64,000 nucleotides of DNA. It comes from Aurantiochytrium sp. KH105. Taxonomy: Eukaryota; Sar; Bigyra; Thraustochytrida; Thraustochytriidae. Position 1 is the stretch's first letter; every line of letters begins with the position of its first letter. The notes below the pieces were generated by a model. It searched no databases, was not told where the DNA came from, and worked only from the letters and a program-made list of their open reading frames with translations. A program made the translations under genes and the position numbers. Shown one piece after another: positions 49,901-58,600 of this stretch. The DNA is taken from the NCBI GenBank assembly GCA_003116975.1, contig BGKB01000026.1, forward strand, positions 868,001 to 932,000. Direction: 5' to 3'.

Positions 49901-51623
49901 ATGATAGAGGACGATCGAAACAATCAAGACCATCAAAAACGAGCACGATACTGCCAGGTGCGTGCCCGCGAAGCGCTGCGAAGAATCTAGAGCGTGCTGC
50001 GTCCCACGAAACTTTCCCGCTCTCATCGTCATCGAACTCGTCTTCATCAGATGACGAGCCTCTCTCGAAGGCTTTAAGCCACTCCAAATGACGCGAAACA
50101 GAGAGCATGAAAGCAACAGAGTCACCCACGTAACTCACGAGATGACGGTAGATAACCTTGACTCCCAGCGATGATGAAAGAGACTTTGCAAGGAGTGCAA
50201 GAATCGTGCTTTTTCCGATTCCTGGGTCGCCGTAAACGCCGACGATCCGAGGATCCGATGAGCCTGCATACTCTAGCGTCTCTTGCGAGTCATGAAGAAC
50301 GGCAGAGACAGCCTCTGTCTCGATGGCGTGTTTGCAGAACTCAAGGCACAACTCGATATGAGCGCAGTATTCACGCATGAACGAATTCTCGAGAACCTGA
50401 ATAGCAGAAGCAGCTTCGATGAGAGCAGCAGCACCGGCAGCAAACGCTCCCCAAAGAAAACCTCCTACAACTCCAGGAACCAAGTCCTTAGAACTTGCTT
50501 TGAGGGTTGCGTAATCGACTTCATAGTCCTCGATGCGAGTGCGCGGGAGACGATCACTCACGAGCTCCCGCAGATGAGCAACGCTCGACGCTTGATTGTC
50601 GAAAAAGTCTTTGTTGCTTGGTTCCGTAACATTGGATAGGTCACGTTGGAAGCAAAATGCCTGTTGGGCGGCGTCTGGATTCTCAAGAATACCCTTCTCC
50701 ACTTCGCGAAAAGTGACAGACTTGTGAAGGTCTTCAATCAAGCCAGATAGACCAGCGGCGGTCCCAATTTCGAGAAGAACTTTATGAACGACATCCTCGG
50801 GAACAGTGTCCGATGAGAGCGGCTGAACAAAGTAAGCTGCATCAAGGTCATTCAGATCCTGTTGGTATGCCTGCAGAAGAAGATCCGTATGCTCACCAGC
50901 ATGCTCCAACAGCGTACTCATTGTAGTTGAGTCGATTCGGGAAGGGACATCGCGGTATCCATACTTGTCCGTACTGATAAAGAGGAAGCTGAGCGCGTCA
51001 CTCTCGGCATTGGTCTTGCCGATTGCCCGCAAGCAGGTCTCCGTGGTCAAGTGGGAATGGGTCATCTCGTCGGAGATACCCCAGCGCATCTCAATGGCCT
51101 CGTACTCGCAACCAAGAGCACGAGCTAGACTTTGGAGGTGACCATCGACGAGAAGGAGAAATGAGTCACGCTCGACGCGAGTATCCGTGAAAGTTGACGA
51201 TATAAACACCTTCACTGTGGCAGAAAGACATCTGGGCACACTCTCGGGAAGAGGAATTTGAGACAGTAGCTCAAGTTTTTCATGCTTGGATAGAATCAGT
51301 GCGGTCTCTGCACGAAGCGTTGATGACAACTCGATGATGGATTGCCAGAGTTTGCTCTTTTGGACATCTCCGAGCTGCGAAAGAGCTTGGACATCATCTC
51401 GCAGACTCTCCACAGGCAGCCCCGCTTCTTCAAGAGCACTCAGCAGCGCCGAGAAGGACACACTCGAGGCCACGTCTTTAACCGCATACTCGAGCGCCAA
51501 CGCTTGCTGCGCTGCTTTGCTCGACTTGCGCGTAGATCTCCGCTTCACGAGCGAGACACGATTCGTGCTGCGCGGCTCTTGTCGCTTCGCCCGCGCGGCC
51601 CCCTTCGATTGTCGCCCCCCCAT
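46992..51623 (-). CDS. NLR-like protein: myristoylation signal, DUF4062, NACHT P-loop, TPR, amidohydrolase-like C-terminus
   Basis: A 1543-residue single-exon protein. The N-terminus MGGRQSK fits an N-myristoylation signal (G2, S6, K7). Residues about 137-225 (VKVFISSTFTDTRVERD, RWGISDE) are the DUF4062-type domain found at the start of TEP1, NWD1 and NPHP3-like proteins. Walker A is GDPGIGKST (465-473) and Walker B LVFDGLD (561-567), as in NACHT/STAND ATPases. About 900-1250 is helical with kinesin-light-chain-like TPRs (ALSSAERCLDIRESIL). Residues about 1327-1543 form a module with SSHGAAV, VVVCHGRKDW, WVVNCDPSYAGRGG and ALDLSISR, shared with the divergent neighbour. STAND proteins act as signal-triggered oligomerising switches. 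An immune or stress role here is inference. Confidence 0.85.
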   Translation of the reverse strand: MGGRQSKGAARAKRQEPRSTNRVSLVKRRSTRKSSKAAQQALALEYAVKDVASSVSFSALLSALEEAGLPVESLRDDVQALSQLGDVQKSKLWQSIIELSSTLRAETALILSKHEKLELLSQIPLPESVPRCLSATVKVFISSTFTDTRVERDSFLLLVDGHLQSLARALGCEYEAIEMRWGISDEMTHSHLTTETCLRAIGKTNAESDALSFLFISTDKYGYRDVPSRIDSTTMSTLLEHAGEHTDLLLQAYQQDLNDLDAAYFVQPLSSDTVPEDVVHKVLLEIGTAAGLSGLIEDLHKSVTFREVEKGILENPDAAQQAFCFQRDLSNVTEPSNKDFFDNQASSVAHLRELVSDRLPRTRIEDYEVDYATLKASSKDLVPGVVGGFLWGAFAAGAAALIEAASAIQVLENSFMREYCAHIELCLEFCKHAIETEAVSAVLHDSQETLEYAGSSDPRIVGVYGDPGIGKSTILALLAKSLSSSLGVKVIYRHLVSYVGDSVAFMLSVSRHLEWLKAFERGSSSDEDEFDDDESGKVSWDAARSRFFAALRGHAPGSIVLVFDGLDCFDRPLSSFIPPLEGQALLFSAQEPSVDEHSVTWMEMGASFTNKVHLTSMLEHHLHLAHRQLTESHMKHASEVLLSSIANGDGGWSATRTRALAKLAGGWTSWFDPSSDFTDPIVGIFERAEHFHGASVVGAVASLLTVSRFGLSEKELLDILSIDDSILDTVYQYWDRPVRRCPKVVVEQVIDVFRPFLFHGAPQADSGARLYTWNSALLASVSRDRYMQDLDAELSIRQLLVDYFSGRYGEGKEYNGKMFARLINPQPLAYGSRESYNLRRAAELPFQLMRLADWDAFVEHHGSVCMNEAQTSLSGGTLSEAIEMTQQYLRRQPTSSYAAAKSRLEAAYFASITDATPPDALQRLATLFLRMSWFDAAAKVQQKVVDLQEENAPGSLAQVKARFGLLLIAYRRGERTPQITESGSENIRRLEALIAESGEPSRSSIRLLAEMQATQAAMFLQEARSIRREGGSAEERTSLLEASLQLRIASLEHRERLFGAEHPETAKSLGGVSVTYRELRKYELALSSAERCLDIRESILARNDPAIALALENVHRAREALGKADDKALVQAFEITVNYYGYVHERVGRVLKALGEYFDRSGRFTESREVFLHAAEIFYRVRQANLGADAASLALSDKKDLIPITKRLSKLQERLLEAASEASAEVFHEWMSAAEASEQLISTLTTAVAPSYISLAVLLTLEDSPTGEPLSVADNIRCFVSSERPSAAKDPMSSRLASAVKGSLQREDLQTLADSIPAPKANLNTTGGQQILLVSSHGAAVSRDASIMNSQPHVDFFAQSIAEVLQGASLLWDMTEILRSEQTMLPHPKSVDPNHLENGKELQSPFYGALGTWADANDNGMVVVCHGRKDWMESSSGARGAITLGFGALEKHRPDVCEGLKKAALESFQKAVGSDWVVNCDPSYAGRGGKSWTNLSNQYLSLAQPGATALDLSISRMFREQLVVDATLRERLAHALEETMQSI
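46995..47645 (-). other. C-terminal FGase-like module of the NLR-like protein
   Basis: Segment encoding residues about 1327-1543. The motif order is: strand plus HG; DPN; VCHGRK; GAITLGFGALE; GSDWVVNCDPSYAGRGG; ALDLSISR. This parallels N-formylglutamate amidohydrolase-like enzymes (Pfam FGase), where histidine, acidic and arginine residues in equivalent motifs form the zinc and substrate site. Family membership is my inference from motif order. Confidence 0.5.
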
Positions 51624-52733
51624 GGCGCCGCGTTCCGTCTCTGCTACCCACGTGATCGGCAGCCACGGCAGACAAACACGCGCAACGCAGCGAGCGCAAC
51701 GCGCACTCGCTTCACGCGCGGGCCCTGGCCGGCCGGCCGGTCACGGCACGTGCAGGCTTGCCTTCTCACGAGAGGTGTGTGTGCGCTGTGCGCCGCGGTG
51801 TGGCGAGGAGCCTACGCCTTTGCCCTAGCGGGGCGCTAGCAGGTCTGGTCATCGCAGACTGGCGCCTGCTGCGAGCGAGGGATTCTTGGATGATTTCCAG
51901 CTGCGCATGGCTGGCTGGCTGGTTGCCTTGCGCCATGGATGGCCGCCGCGTCGGCCGTCTGGACTCGCTCCGGACGCCGGCCGCGCCCGCGCTCTTCAGC
52001 TGCAGCAGGCTCGCGCGTCACGACGGGCCTCGCTTCCCCGCGCGGGCTGCAGCTGCAGCTGCGCCAGGAGAGCTTTTTTTTGGGCGGCGCAGGTTCTCCA
52101 GGCAACTCCAAGAAGGCTCTTCAACCTGGCTTGCGACTTGCTTGCTCGTGTCTCTCCTTTTACTTACTTTTTGCGTACTGCAGCAGCGCAGTCCGGCCGG
52201 CACGTGCACACGCCCGCTCCCATTCGCGCCACTCCACCCCGCCCCCTCCGCGCGCAGCATCGGCGCGGCCTGCAGCGCCGAGCCGGCGGTCCTCGCGCGT
52301 CTCGCCCGGCCCGGGCTCGCCCGGCCTGGCCTCGCCTCGTCTCCCTCCCGCCTCCGGGCATCCGTCCGTCCATCCATCCATCCATCCATCCATCCATCCA
52401 TTCATCCAGCTTTCGTCTCGTCTCGTCCAGCGCATCTCCATCCGCCGCCCGCATCACATCCCGCGGCCCTCGCGCGCTGGAAACCTGCGGACCCCTTTCG
52501 CGCGGCGCCTCGGCCCCGCGCTGGCCTGGCTCCGGCTCCTGCTCTGCGTCTGCGTCTGCGTCTGCGTCTGCCTGGCCGGGGCCGGCCGCGGCCTCTGCGC
52601 GCGAGCGGCGGGGGGCGGGCGTCCGAGAGCGACCCCGCCGCGAGCCTGCGGCGGGCAGCAGCAGCAGCGGCAGCAGCAGCAGCAGCGGCAGCAGCAGCAG
52701 ACCCGGAGCGCGGAGGAGGAGGAGGCGCTCGCT
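51624..52733. promoter_or_regulatory. Divergent promoter region of the NLR/FGase-like pair
   Basis: A 1.1 kb GC-rich region lies between two divergent starts. It contains a (TCCA)n microsatellite (52361-52407), GTCTGC repeats (52546-52575) and GCAGCAGCAGCGG repeats just before the plus-strand start. The plus-strand frame is open from 51939, but the peptide is simple-sequence (for example repeated PSIH) and is treated as leader. Co-regulation of the pair is inferred. Confidence 0.45.
52361..52407. repeat. TCCA tetranucleotide microsatellite
   Basis: About ten (TCCG/TCCA) units in the divergent promoter region. Confidence 0.9.
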
Positions 52734-54125
52734 ATGCAGCAGGAGGAGAGCGGGAAGAAGATGAGGGCCAAGGACTTCTGCGAAGACGTGCACAAGGCGG
52801 CGCGGGCCTTGTTCTACGGGGAAGGCCCGCCGATGCCACCGCTGGCCACTTCGGGCGGGGAAGGCGCGGCCTTGGCCAAGGAGACTCACATGCTCAACAT
52901 CAAGGCGGAGGAGGGTCTCCTGAGCATGGCGCTGTGCAAGGCAATTGATGAGCTTGCAAGCCTCGAAGTATCGAGGGAGAACAGCTCCCGAGCCTTGGCT
53001 CTCTTGGAGCTCGCCATCGAGATCGCCGGGGGAAACAAGGAAGCCGGATCTGAAGCACGGGAAAACCTCGGCGAGAAGCTCGATGGTCTTCGCGAGACAA
53101 TTCGCAGTGCAGAGGACAATCCTGATGAGATGGCCACGTGGGCAAAGAACCTTGCGAGCTCCGCAGGCGCTCCTGCCCCCGACGACATCGGGACGACAAT
53201 TTCCAAGTTGGTGAACGGAAGATGGTCAATGCTGGCGCACATTATGCAGGTTGTTCCCGGCGCGGACGGCGAACCTTTGCAGAGTGCACAGCTTGGACGC
53301 AATGCGAAACGAAAGGTCAAAGCTGCTGAGAATGTACTCCAGTCTCGATTCCAAGACCAGCTCAATCTCTCTGAAGATGTTACTCTTGCGCTTCGCCGAA
53401 ACCTTCCTCTGCCGGCGGTAGTGTCCAAGAGTTTTGGATCTGAGCGTGCCATCTTCACCGCACCTCACGGTACTTATGTCGTTCGCAAAGAAGGAGAGCT
53501 TCACCTCGCAGAGAACTATGCTTCGTTTGTTGCGGAGGGTCTGGCGCAACTGTGCGGAGGAGAATTTATTGGATGGAGCCCTGCTGAAATATTTCGCTCT
53601 CAGGAATCGAAATTGCCCCACCTCCAAGCCTATGATCCCAATTTCACCCCGCTTGGAGCCGAAAAGCCTGAGGGCTTTCACGGCGTGCTAAATAATGCGC
53701 TTTCGCAATGGTCGAAGACCTCGAAAGACGAGCAAGTGCTTCATTTTGATTGTCACGGCCGGAAAAATTGGAAAGTGGGCGAGGCTCAAGGTGCCGTAAC
53801 GGTTGGAATGGGTGCACTGGAAAGGTATGCGCGCTCAGTTTCAAACTTTCGTCTGACAGAAGCAGAGATTATCGAAGCCAAGACAACGATTGTGCACGCA
53901 ATTCAAGCCGGGCTTGGGTCTAATTGGGTCGTGGACGCCAATCCGAAATACGCGGGCGCCGGCGGAGATTCATACAGAACCATGACCCGAATGTCTGTGG
54001 ACGCCCTGGAGGGCAAAATTCTCGCCGTTCAGCTAGAGATGAGCCGCGACTTTCGGATTGCTCTGGTGCTTGACTCAGGCCTTATGCAACGCTTTGCATC
54101 TTCTTTGAAATCAATCAGACTATAG
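52734..54125 (+). CDS. Stand-alone FGase-like protein, paralogue of the NLR C-terminus
   Basis: 463 residues from MQQEESGKKM. Residues about 236-463 match the C-terminal module of the divergent NLR-like gene motif for motif: TAPHGTYVV (NLR SSHGAAV), YDPNF (DPNH), FDCHGRKNW (VCHGRKDW), GAVTVGMGALER (GAITLGFGALEK), GSNWVVDANPKYAGAGG (GSDWVVNCDPSYAGRGG) and AVQLEMSR (ALDLSISR). Similarity extends upstream (GEPLQSA / GEPLSVA), so the gene resembles a copy of the last third of the NLR without the sensor and ATPase. The pattern suggests an N-formylglutamate amidohydrolase-like fold. Candidate substrates (N-acylated amino acids or peptides) are speculation. The frame is open to 51939, but the extension looks untranslated. 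Confidence 0.8.
   Translation: MQQEESGKKMRAKDFCEDVHKAARALFYGEGPPMPPLATSGGEGAALAKETHMLNIKAEEGLLSMALCKAIDELASLEVSRENSSRALALLELAIEIAGGNKEAGSEARENLGEKLDGLRETIRSAEDNPDEMATWAKNLASSAGAPAPDDIGTTISKLVNGRWSMLAHIMQVVPGADGEPLQSAQLGRNAKRKVKAAENVLQSRFQDQLNLSEDVTLALRRNLPLPAVVSKSFGSERAIFTAPHGTYVVRKEGELHLAENYASFVAEGLAQLCGGEFIGWSPAEIFRSQESKLPHLQAYDPNFTPLGAEKPEGFHGVLNNALSQWSKTSKDEQVLHFDCHGRKNWKVGEAQGAVTVGMGALERYARSVSNFRLTEAEIIEAKTTIVHAIQAGLGSNWVVDANPKYAGAGGDSYRTMTRMSVDALEGKILAVQLEMSRDFRIALVLDSGLMQRFASSLKSIRL
53439..54122 (+). other. FGase-like module of the stand-alone protein
   Basis: This is the catalytic-type segment shared with 46995-47645. In the stand-alone copy the acidic residue before the central HG is kept (FDCHGRK), whereas the NLR copy has VVCHGRK. 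That may mean the stand-alone protein is the active enzyme and the NLR module a decoy or weaker enzyme. Confidence 0.5.
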
Positions 54126-54273
54126 GCCTAAAAGGGCTGGAATTTGGCAAGCGGAGAAATCGTTGTTCGATCATTGCTTGCTGAAATACTGAAATGCAAT
54201 ACATCACCTGAAATAATCGATTTTAAATTCTTTCATGAGTGAAACCTTTGTGTGCGTGAGGAGAATTAAACGC

Positions 54274-55200
54274 TTAGGCCATCGACTTTGTCACTGCATC
54301 GCGAAACATGTCTAGACAAGCAGGGAACGAGTCAGGATGTTGCCGGAGGAAGCCATCAACAAAGACTGCGCTGTTGATCTCCATGACCATAAATCCACTT
54401 GAATTAGCGTATGTTTTTTCCGTATCCGAGGCCTTGTCAAGGTCAAGTTGCACAATGTCAATGGATGCAAAACGGAGGCCCAAGGCAGACATTGCCTGCT
54501 TTGCAAGTGGAAAGAGTGATCCGTCGATGAGATCCTTCTCCACCTCCACGGATGTTGTGGCTCCTAGCGAGACATTGTGACGCCATTCCGTGCCGTGGCG
54601 AAGCTTACAATAACACACATAGAGCTCTTGGTCAAGTACCATCAAACGCCACTCTTTGTCGAGGTGAAAAAGGGGACTAATAGCAAAGTCCCGTGCACCT
54701 CCTCGAAGAAGCTGAAGCCAGCCAGCTTCGACCTCAAGTGGCGTTTGTGCAAGGATGACGTTGCGCCCGCTGTTTCCATCCTTCGGTTTCAGAACTAGAC
54801 CACTCGGGTTCTCTTGCAGCATTTTCATCAACGGTGCAATGGTGCCCTCGGATGCGCGGCGCTTGCTGGCCATTGTGTATTGCACGGTCGGACCAAATAC
54901 GAGAGTATGAGGAACGTGGGGAACTCCAGCATCAGTGAATACTGCAGCTGCCGAAACTTTGTCAAGGGCAAGATTAGCCGAGGATTGCGAGTTAAGCGGA
55001 AATGCACACCCTGTTACCACGCATCGCTTCTGTTTGCTTTCGTCCTCAATGATGCAGATCCAACCATTGGAGATGGTCTTCATTTGCATGCCGCGCTCAT
55101 CCACAATCTGCTGCAGAATCCGCACGAGCGGTCGCCCTTTTGGCGCCGGTTTCACAGCTGCAGCAACATCTTCGTTGCCGCTGGCAGTCTTCGCAGACAT
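54274..55200 (-). CDS. ATP-grasp enzyme, RimK/cyanophycin-synthetase-like
   Basis: 308 residues from MSAKTASGNE. ATP-grasp features in order: LDKVSAAAVFTDAGVPHVP (lid of the N-terminal ATP-binding half), VLKPKDGNSGRNV (ATP-binding glycine loop), DKEWRLMVLDQELYVCY, FASIDIVQLD, and MVMEINSAVFVDGF (Mg-binding Glu/Asn). ATP-grasp ligases join a carboxylate to an amine or thiol via an acyl-phosphate. RimK, glutathione synthetase and cyanophycin synthetase are the nearest patterns I can name. The protein is compact and lacks a large N-terminal substrate domain. Substrate unknown. The gene is convergent with the FGase-like gene (148 bp apart). Confidence 0.8.
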   Translation of the reverse strand: MSAKTASGNEDVAAAVKPAPKGRPLVRILQQIVDERGMQMKTISNGWICIIEDESKQKRCVVTGCAFPLNSQSSANLALDKVSAAAVFTDAGVPHVPHTLVFGPTVQYTMASKRRASEGTIAPLMKMLQENPSGLVLKPKDGNSGRNVILAQTPLEVEAGWLQLLRGGARDFAISPLFHLDKEWRLMVLDQELYVCYCKLRHGTEWRHNVSLGATTSVEVEKDLIDGSLFPLAKQAMSALGLRFASIDIVQLDLDKASDTEKTYANSSGFMVMEINSAVFVDGFLRQHPDSFPACLDMFRDAVTKSMA

Positions 55201-55682
55201 TTGATTTTCTCGCTCAGTCTCTTTTTTTCACTTTCTCGCGCGCGCGCGCGCGTTGAGTCCGGACGCTGAACGAGAGAAAGAGCAGACCACGACCCCGTCT
55301 TCTGCTGTCGCTTGTACGAAGCGGCGCCGCACGTATGACTGACTGGATAAGCTTTTGTGGATGTGGCCTTTACCTTTTGCACAAGCCAGCCTTTTACATT
55401 GTCATACTACTTCATACATCGAGTAGTGGCATCCTGAGATTGGCATGCAAAAGGAATTTATGGCGAACAACGACAAATGAGAAAAGGATAGTGATAGATG
55501 ATAGAATACGGGTTGTAGGGTAAAAAGCGCGACGCTGCAACGTGCGCTTGTTGGTCGCTCGTTTTCGCGCGCACACAGAGAGAGAAAGTATTTTAAAATT
55601 TCAGAACTGACGTGGAGATCGACACTGATCAATTTCGCGCGAAAAAAGGTTGGAGAAAGAAGAAAATAAGACAGACCTGGGA
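55201..55682. other. Intergenic region
   Basis: The region lies upstream of the ATP-grasp gene and downstream of the kinase gene (both minus). It has a GC dinucleotide run (55239-55252). No gene is visible. Confidence 0.4.
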
Positions 55683-58600
55683 CTACCTTTCCGTGCGGCT
55701 GCCCGAGCGAGACGGGGTAGCCACCGGCGTAGCGGCAGTCGGAGAGGGTGACATGGTTTGCGAGCGACTGCTAAAGGAACTGGCAGCGCTGATATCGTTG
55801 TTGCTGCTGTCCCGCAGACGAGCCTGTTCCATCTCGCGGACGATGCGCATTTGACCTTCGAGATCGTTAAGAAAGCGACCGGGAGGCGCAAAGGTAGCCT
55901 GCGAGTTTTCGAGCTCACTAGGGTTCCTAATGGAGGCCTTATGCGGGGCCCCGAACTGCGCACGGATTTTCTCTGCGCGCAGGTCGAGAGCCAGGAACTC
56001 TGCACTTCGCTCGGGTTGCAAACGGGGCGAAAGATGAGGTGCGCCAGCAACCACCGGGGCCGTTTGCCGGCTGGAAATCGAAGTCGGGGTCGTGGAAGAG
56101 ACAAAGGACGAGGCCCTGCTGGCGGACATCTCGCGATCAGGAATGTTGAAAAAGGAGCTTGCGTCCCGGCGCGACGAATGCGCGCTGGGCGTAGAGGACC
56201 GAAGTCGCGGGCGGTGCGTGGGAGCAGCCTTGCGCTGAGCCTGGTACGCCTGGATGCGATTGTGCGCAATCTCGAGGCAGGAGTCCGCTACGGGGTTCTT
56301 GACCCACTCGTGATCGAGGACCTGAGCGGCAGTAAGACGCTTAGAAGGATCGACTTGGAGCATGGAGAAGAGAAGAACCTTGGCTGGACCTGAAATGCCC
56401 GCCCACTCGTCTTTGTTGAGCTTGTCGGCCTGGAGGCCTTGCGAGATGGACTTGAGCATTTCGGCAGGGGTCTTGCCACCAAAGGGCGGGTGGCCCACGA
56501 GGAGCGCAAAGGAGATGCACCCGAGCGCCCAAATGTCGCTGCTGCGAGAGGGCTTGCCAAAGGAAGCCACTTCGGGAGCCACGTACGGAGACATACCACC
56601 AAGGGGCAGACGACGCAGAGCGCTGCGTCTGGCAGAGTCTCGTTTGGCGCTCGCGCCCGACTTGTTCACGCCCTGCGTGTACGTGGCGGCGGCGGCAGCT
56701 TGGCCGCGAGGCACAGCAGCCTCATTGCCAGCACTTCCAGCGCTGTTGGGCCTCGCCGAGGCATCGGCATCTCTGGCAGCATTGCGGTCCGCGCGAGGAT
56801 CGCCACTGGCAGGCCGGTTGGCATGGTGGAGAGACTCGGATGAGCCCTGGGCGCGCGCGCCGCGGTTCTTGTCACCGCCAAGGACAACCGCGCGACCGAA
56901 CTCAGTGACCTTGAGTGTATCAGAGCTCTCGTTGATGAAGAGAAGGTTTTCCGGACGCAAATCGCAGAGCACAACATTTGCACTGTGGAGCTCCTTGAGC
57001 GCGCAGGCAATCTGGCGGATCATGTCCGCCGCATAAGCCTCCGTGTATGCCTCGGAAGGAACACATTCGGCAATGTGCTCGAAAAGGTCACCGCCATCGA
57101 GCTTTTCCAAGACGAGATAAACCATGTATGGGTCTTCGTAGGCTTGGAAGAGTTTGCAAATGTTCGAGTGATCGAGCTCGCGAGTGACGCGACGCATTGC
57201 CTTGATCTCGTTACGCAAGAGGACTGCGGCCTCCTTTGTCTTGACGCGTTTCTCCTTGTCGACAACCTTGATGGCATACTCGCGTCCAGTCATGGTCGCA
57301 ACGGCGCCGTAGACGTCGCCAAAGCGTCCGGAGCCGATAATGTCGCCCATTTGATAGTGGTAGTGTACAGAACCAACGCCGCTAAGGGTGGGCGCAACCT
57401 CGACACGACGAATGAGGTTGACGGCTCGCTGCAGGGAATTCATCCAGCTCTTGCGTTCCTTTTCGCTCGTGGCCTGGAAGCGCCAGATGGAGCGCGTGTT
57501 GCGGTTCTTTTCCTGATGCGAGCTCGAGTCGAGGTCGTCGCCGCCGCGAAGCCAGCTTCCCAAGTTCCATCCGCCGCCGTTGCTACCGCCGTGAGTCGAG
57601 GACTCGGGAGCGGCGGCGAGCGCTGCGGCCTCCTTTTCCTTGGCGCGCTTGGCGACGGCCATGGCCTTGGCCGGGTCGGTGACGAGGTTGTGACGGATCT
57701 GCGCCTCGAGGGAGAGCACCTGAAAGCCAAAAGGCCCGTCATCAGCGTCGGTGCTGCAGCGAATAATGGTATGTTTGGTGAGTTCGAGCCTGCCGCGGGG
57801 TGAGGACGCGGCAATGTCGTCGCGGGGAGGCTGATCAAAGTACTTGAGCATGCGACCCGAGAGCACGATGTACCTGCGCGACCATAGTTTGCGATATCTG
57901 AATCCGCGCTTCATTAGATAGCCTGTTTTGCGCAGGTTCCACAGCTGTCCCTTCGCTTCGCTAAAGGTGAGGCCGGAGTCGAAGACGCGCTTGTGCGCGG
58001 CCTCGAGGGAGCCAAAGTTTGGACACGAAGGGCTTGGGCCCATGACGGTCAAGGTGCCCACGTTGACATCGTTTGACAAAAGCGGGTCTTTGGGGATAAC
58101 GGGACCGAGTTGGGCCTGCGAGAGGATGTGGGGAAAGGCGGCGGTTGATGCGGTCTCGGAGGCCTTGGAAAAGCTTTCCTCGGAGGCGCCACCGCAGACC
58201 TTGCGTTCGCCGGCGGCGGTGTCCACGACCACCGGGGCGCTGAGCACGACCGCGGGGGGGAGCAGCGTCTCCCCCTCATCTCCCGCCTGCGCGTCCCCCT
58301 TCGCCGCCGCTGCCGCCGTGGCAGCGGTTGGCGTCGGCGTCGTCGTCGTTGTCGTCGTCACGCTGCGTGCGTTCGTGGCCTCCTCGCTCCGGTCTCTGCC
58401 TTGGCCCGAGTTCTGGTCGGCGTGCTGCGCGCTGGGGTCGGCCGCGGCGGCATTCTCCGCGCGGCTCTTCTCTCCGCGCGCCGCGTCCCCCGCGGTAGCC
58501 TGCCCTCCGCGCGCGCCCGCGCCCGCGCCCGCGCCCTTGCGGCCCTCGCCGAAGCTGTTGGCGTTCGCAAAGGTGCCATGGCGGCGTTGGCCGCTCTCCG

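Noticed and set aside
51939-52733. 265-codon N-terminal extension of the FGase-like gene
   Set aside because: Translates the (TCCA)n and other repeats into simple peptides; the downstream ATG at 52734 begins normal protein sequence.
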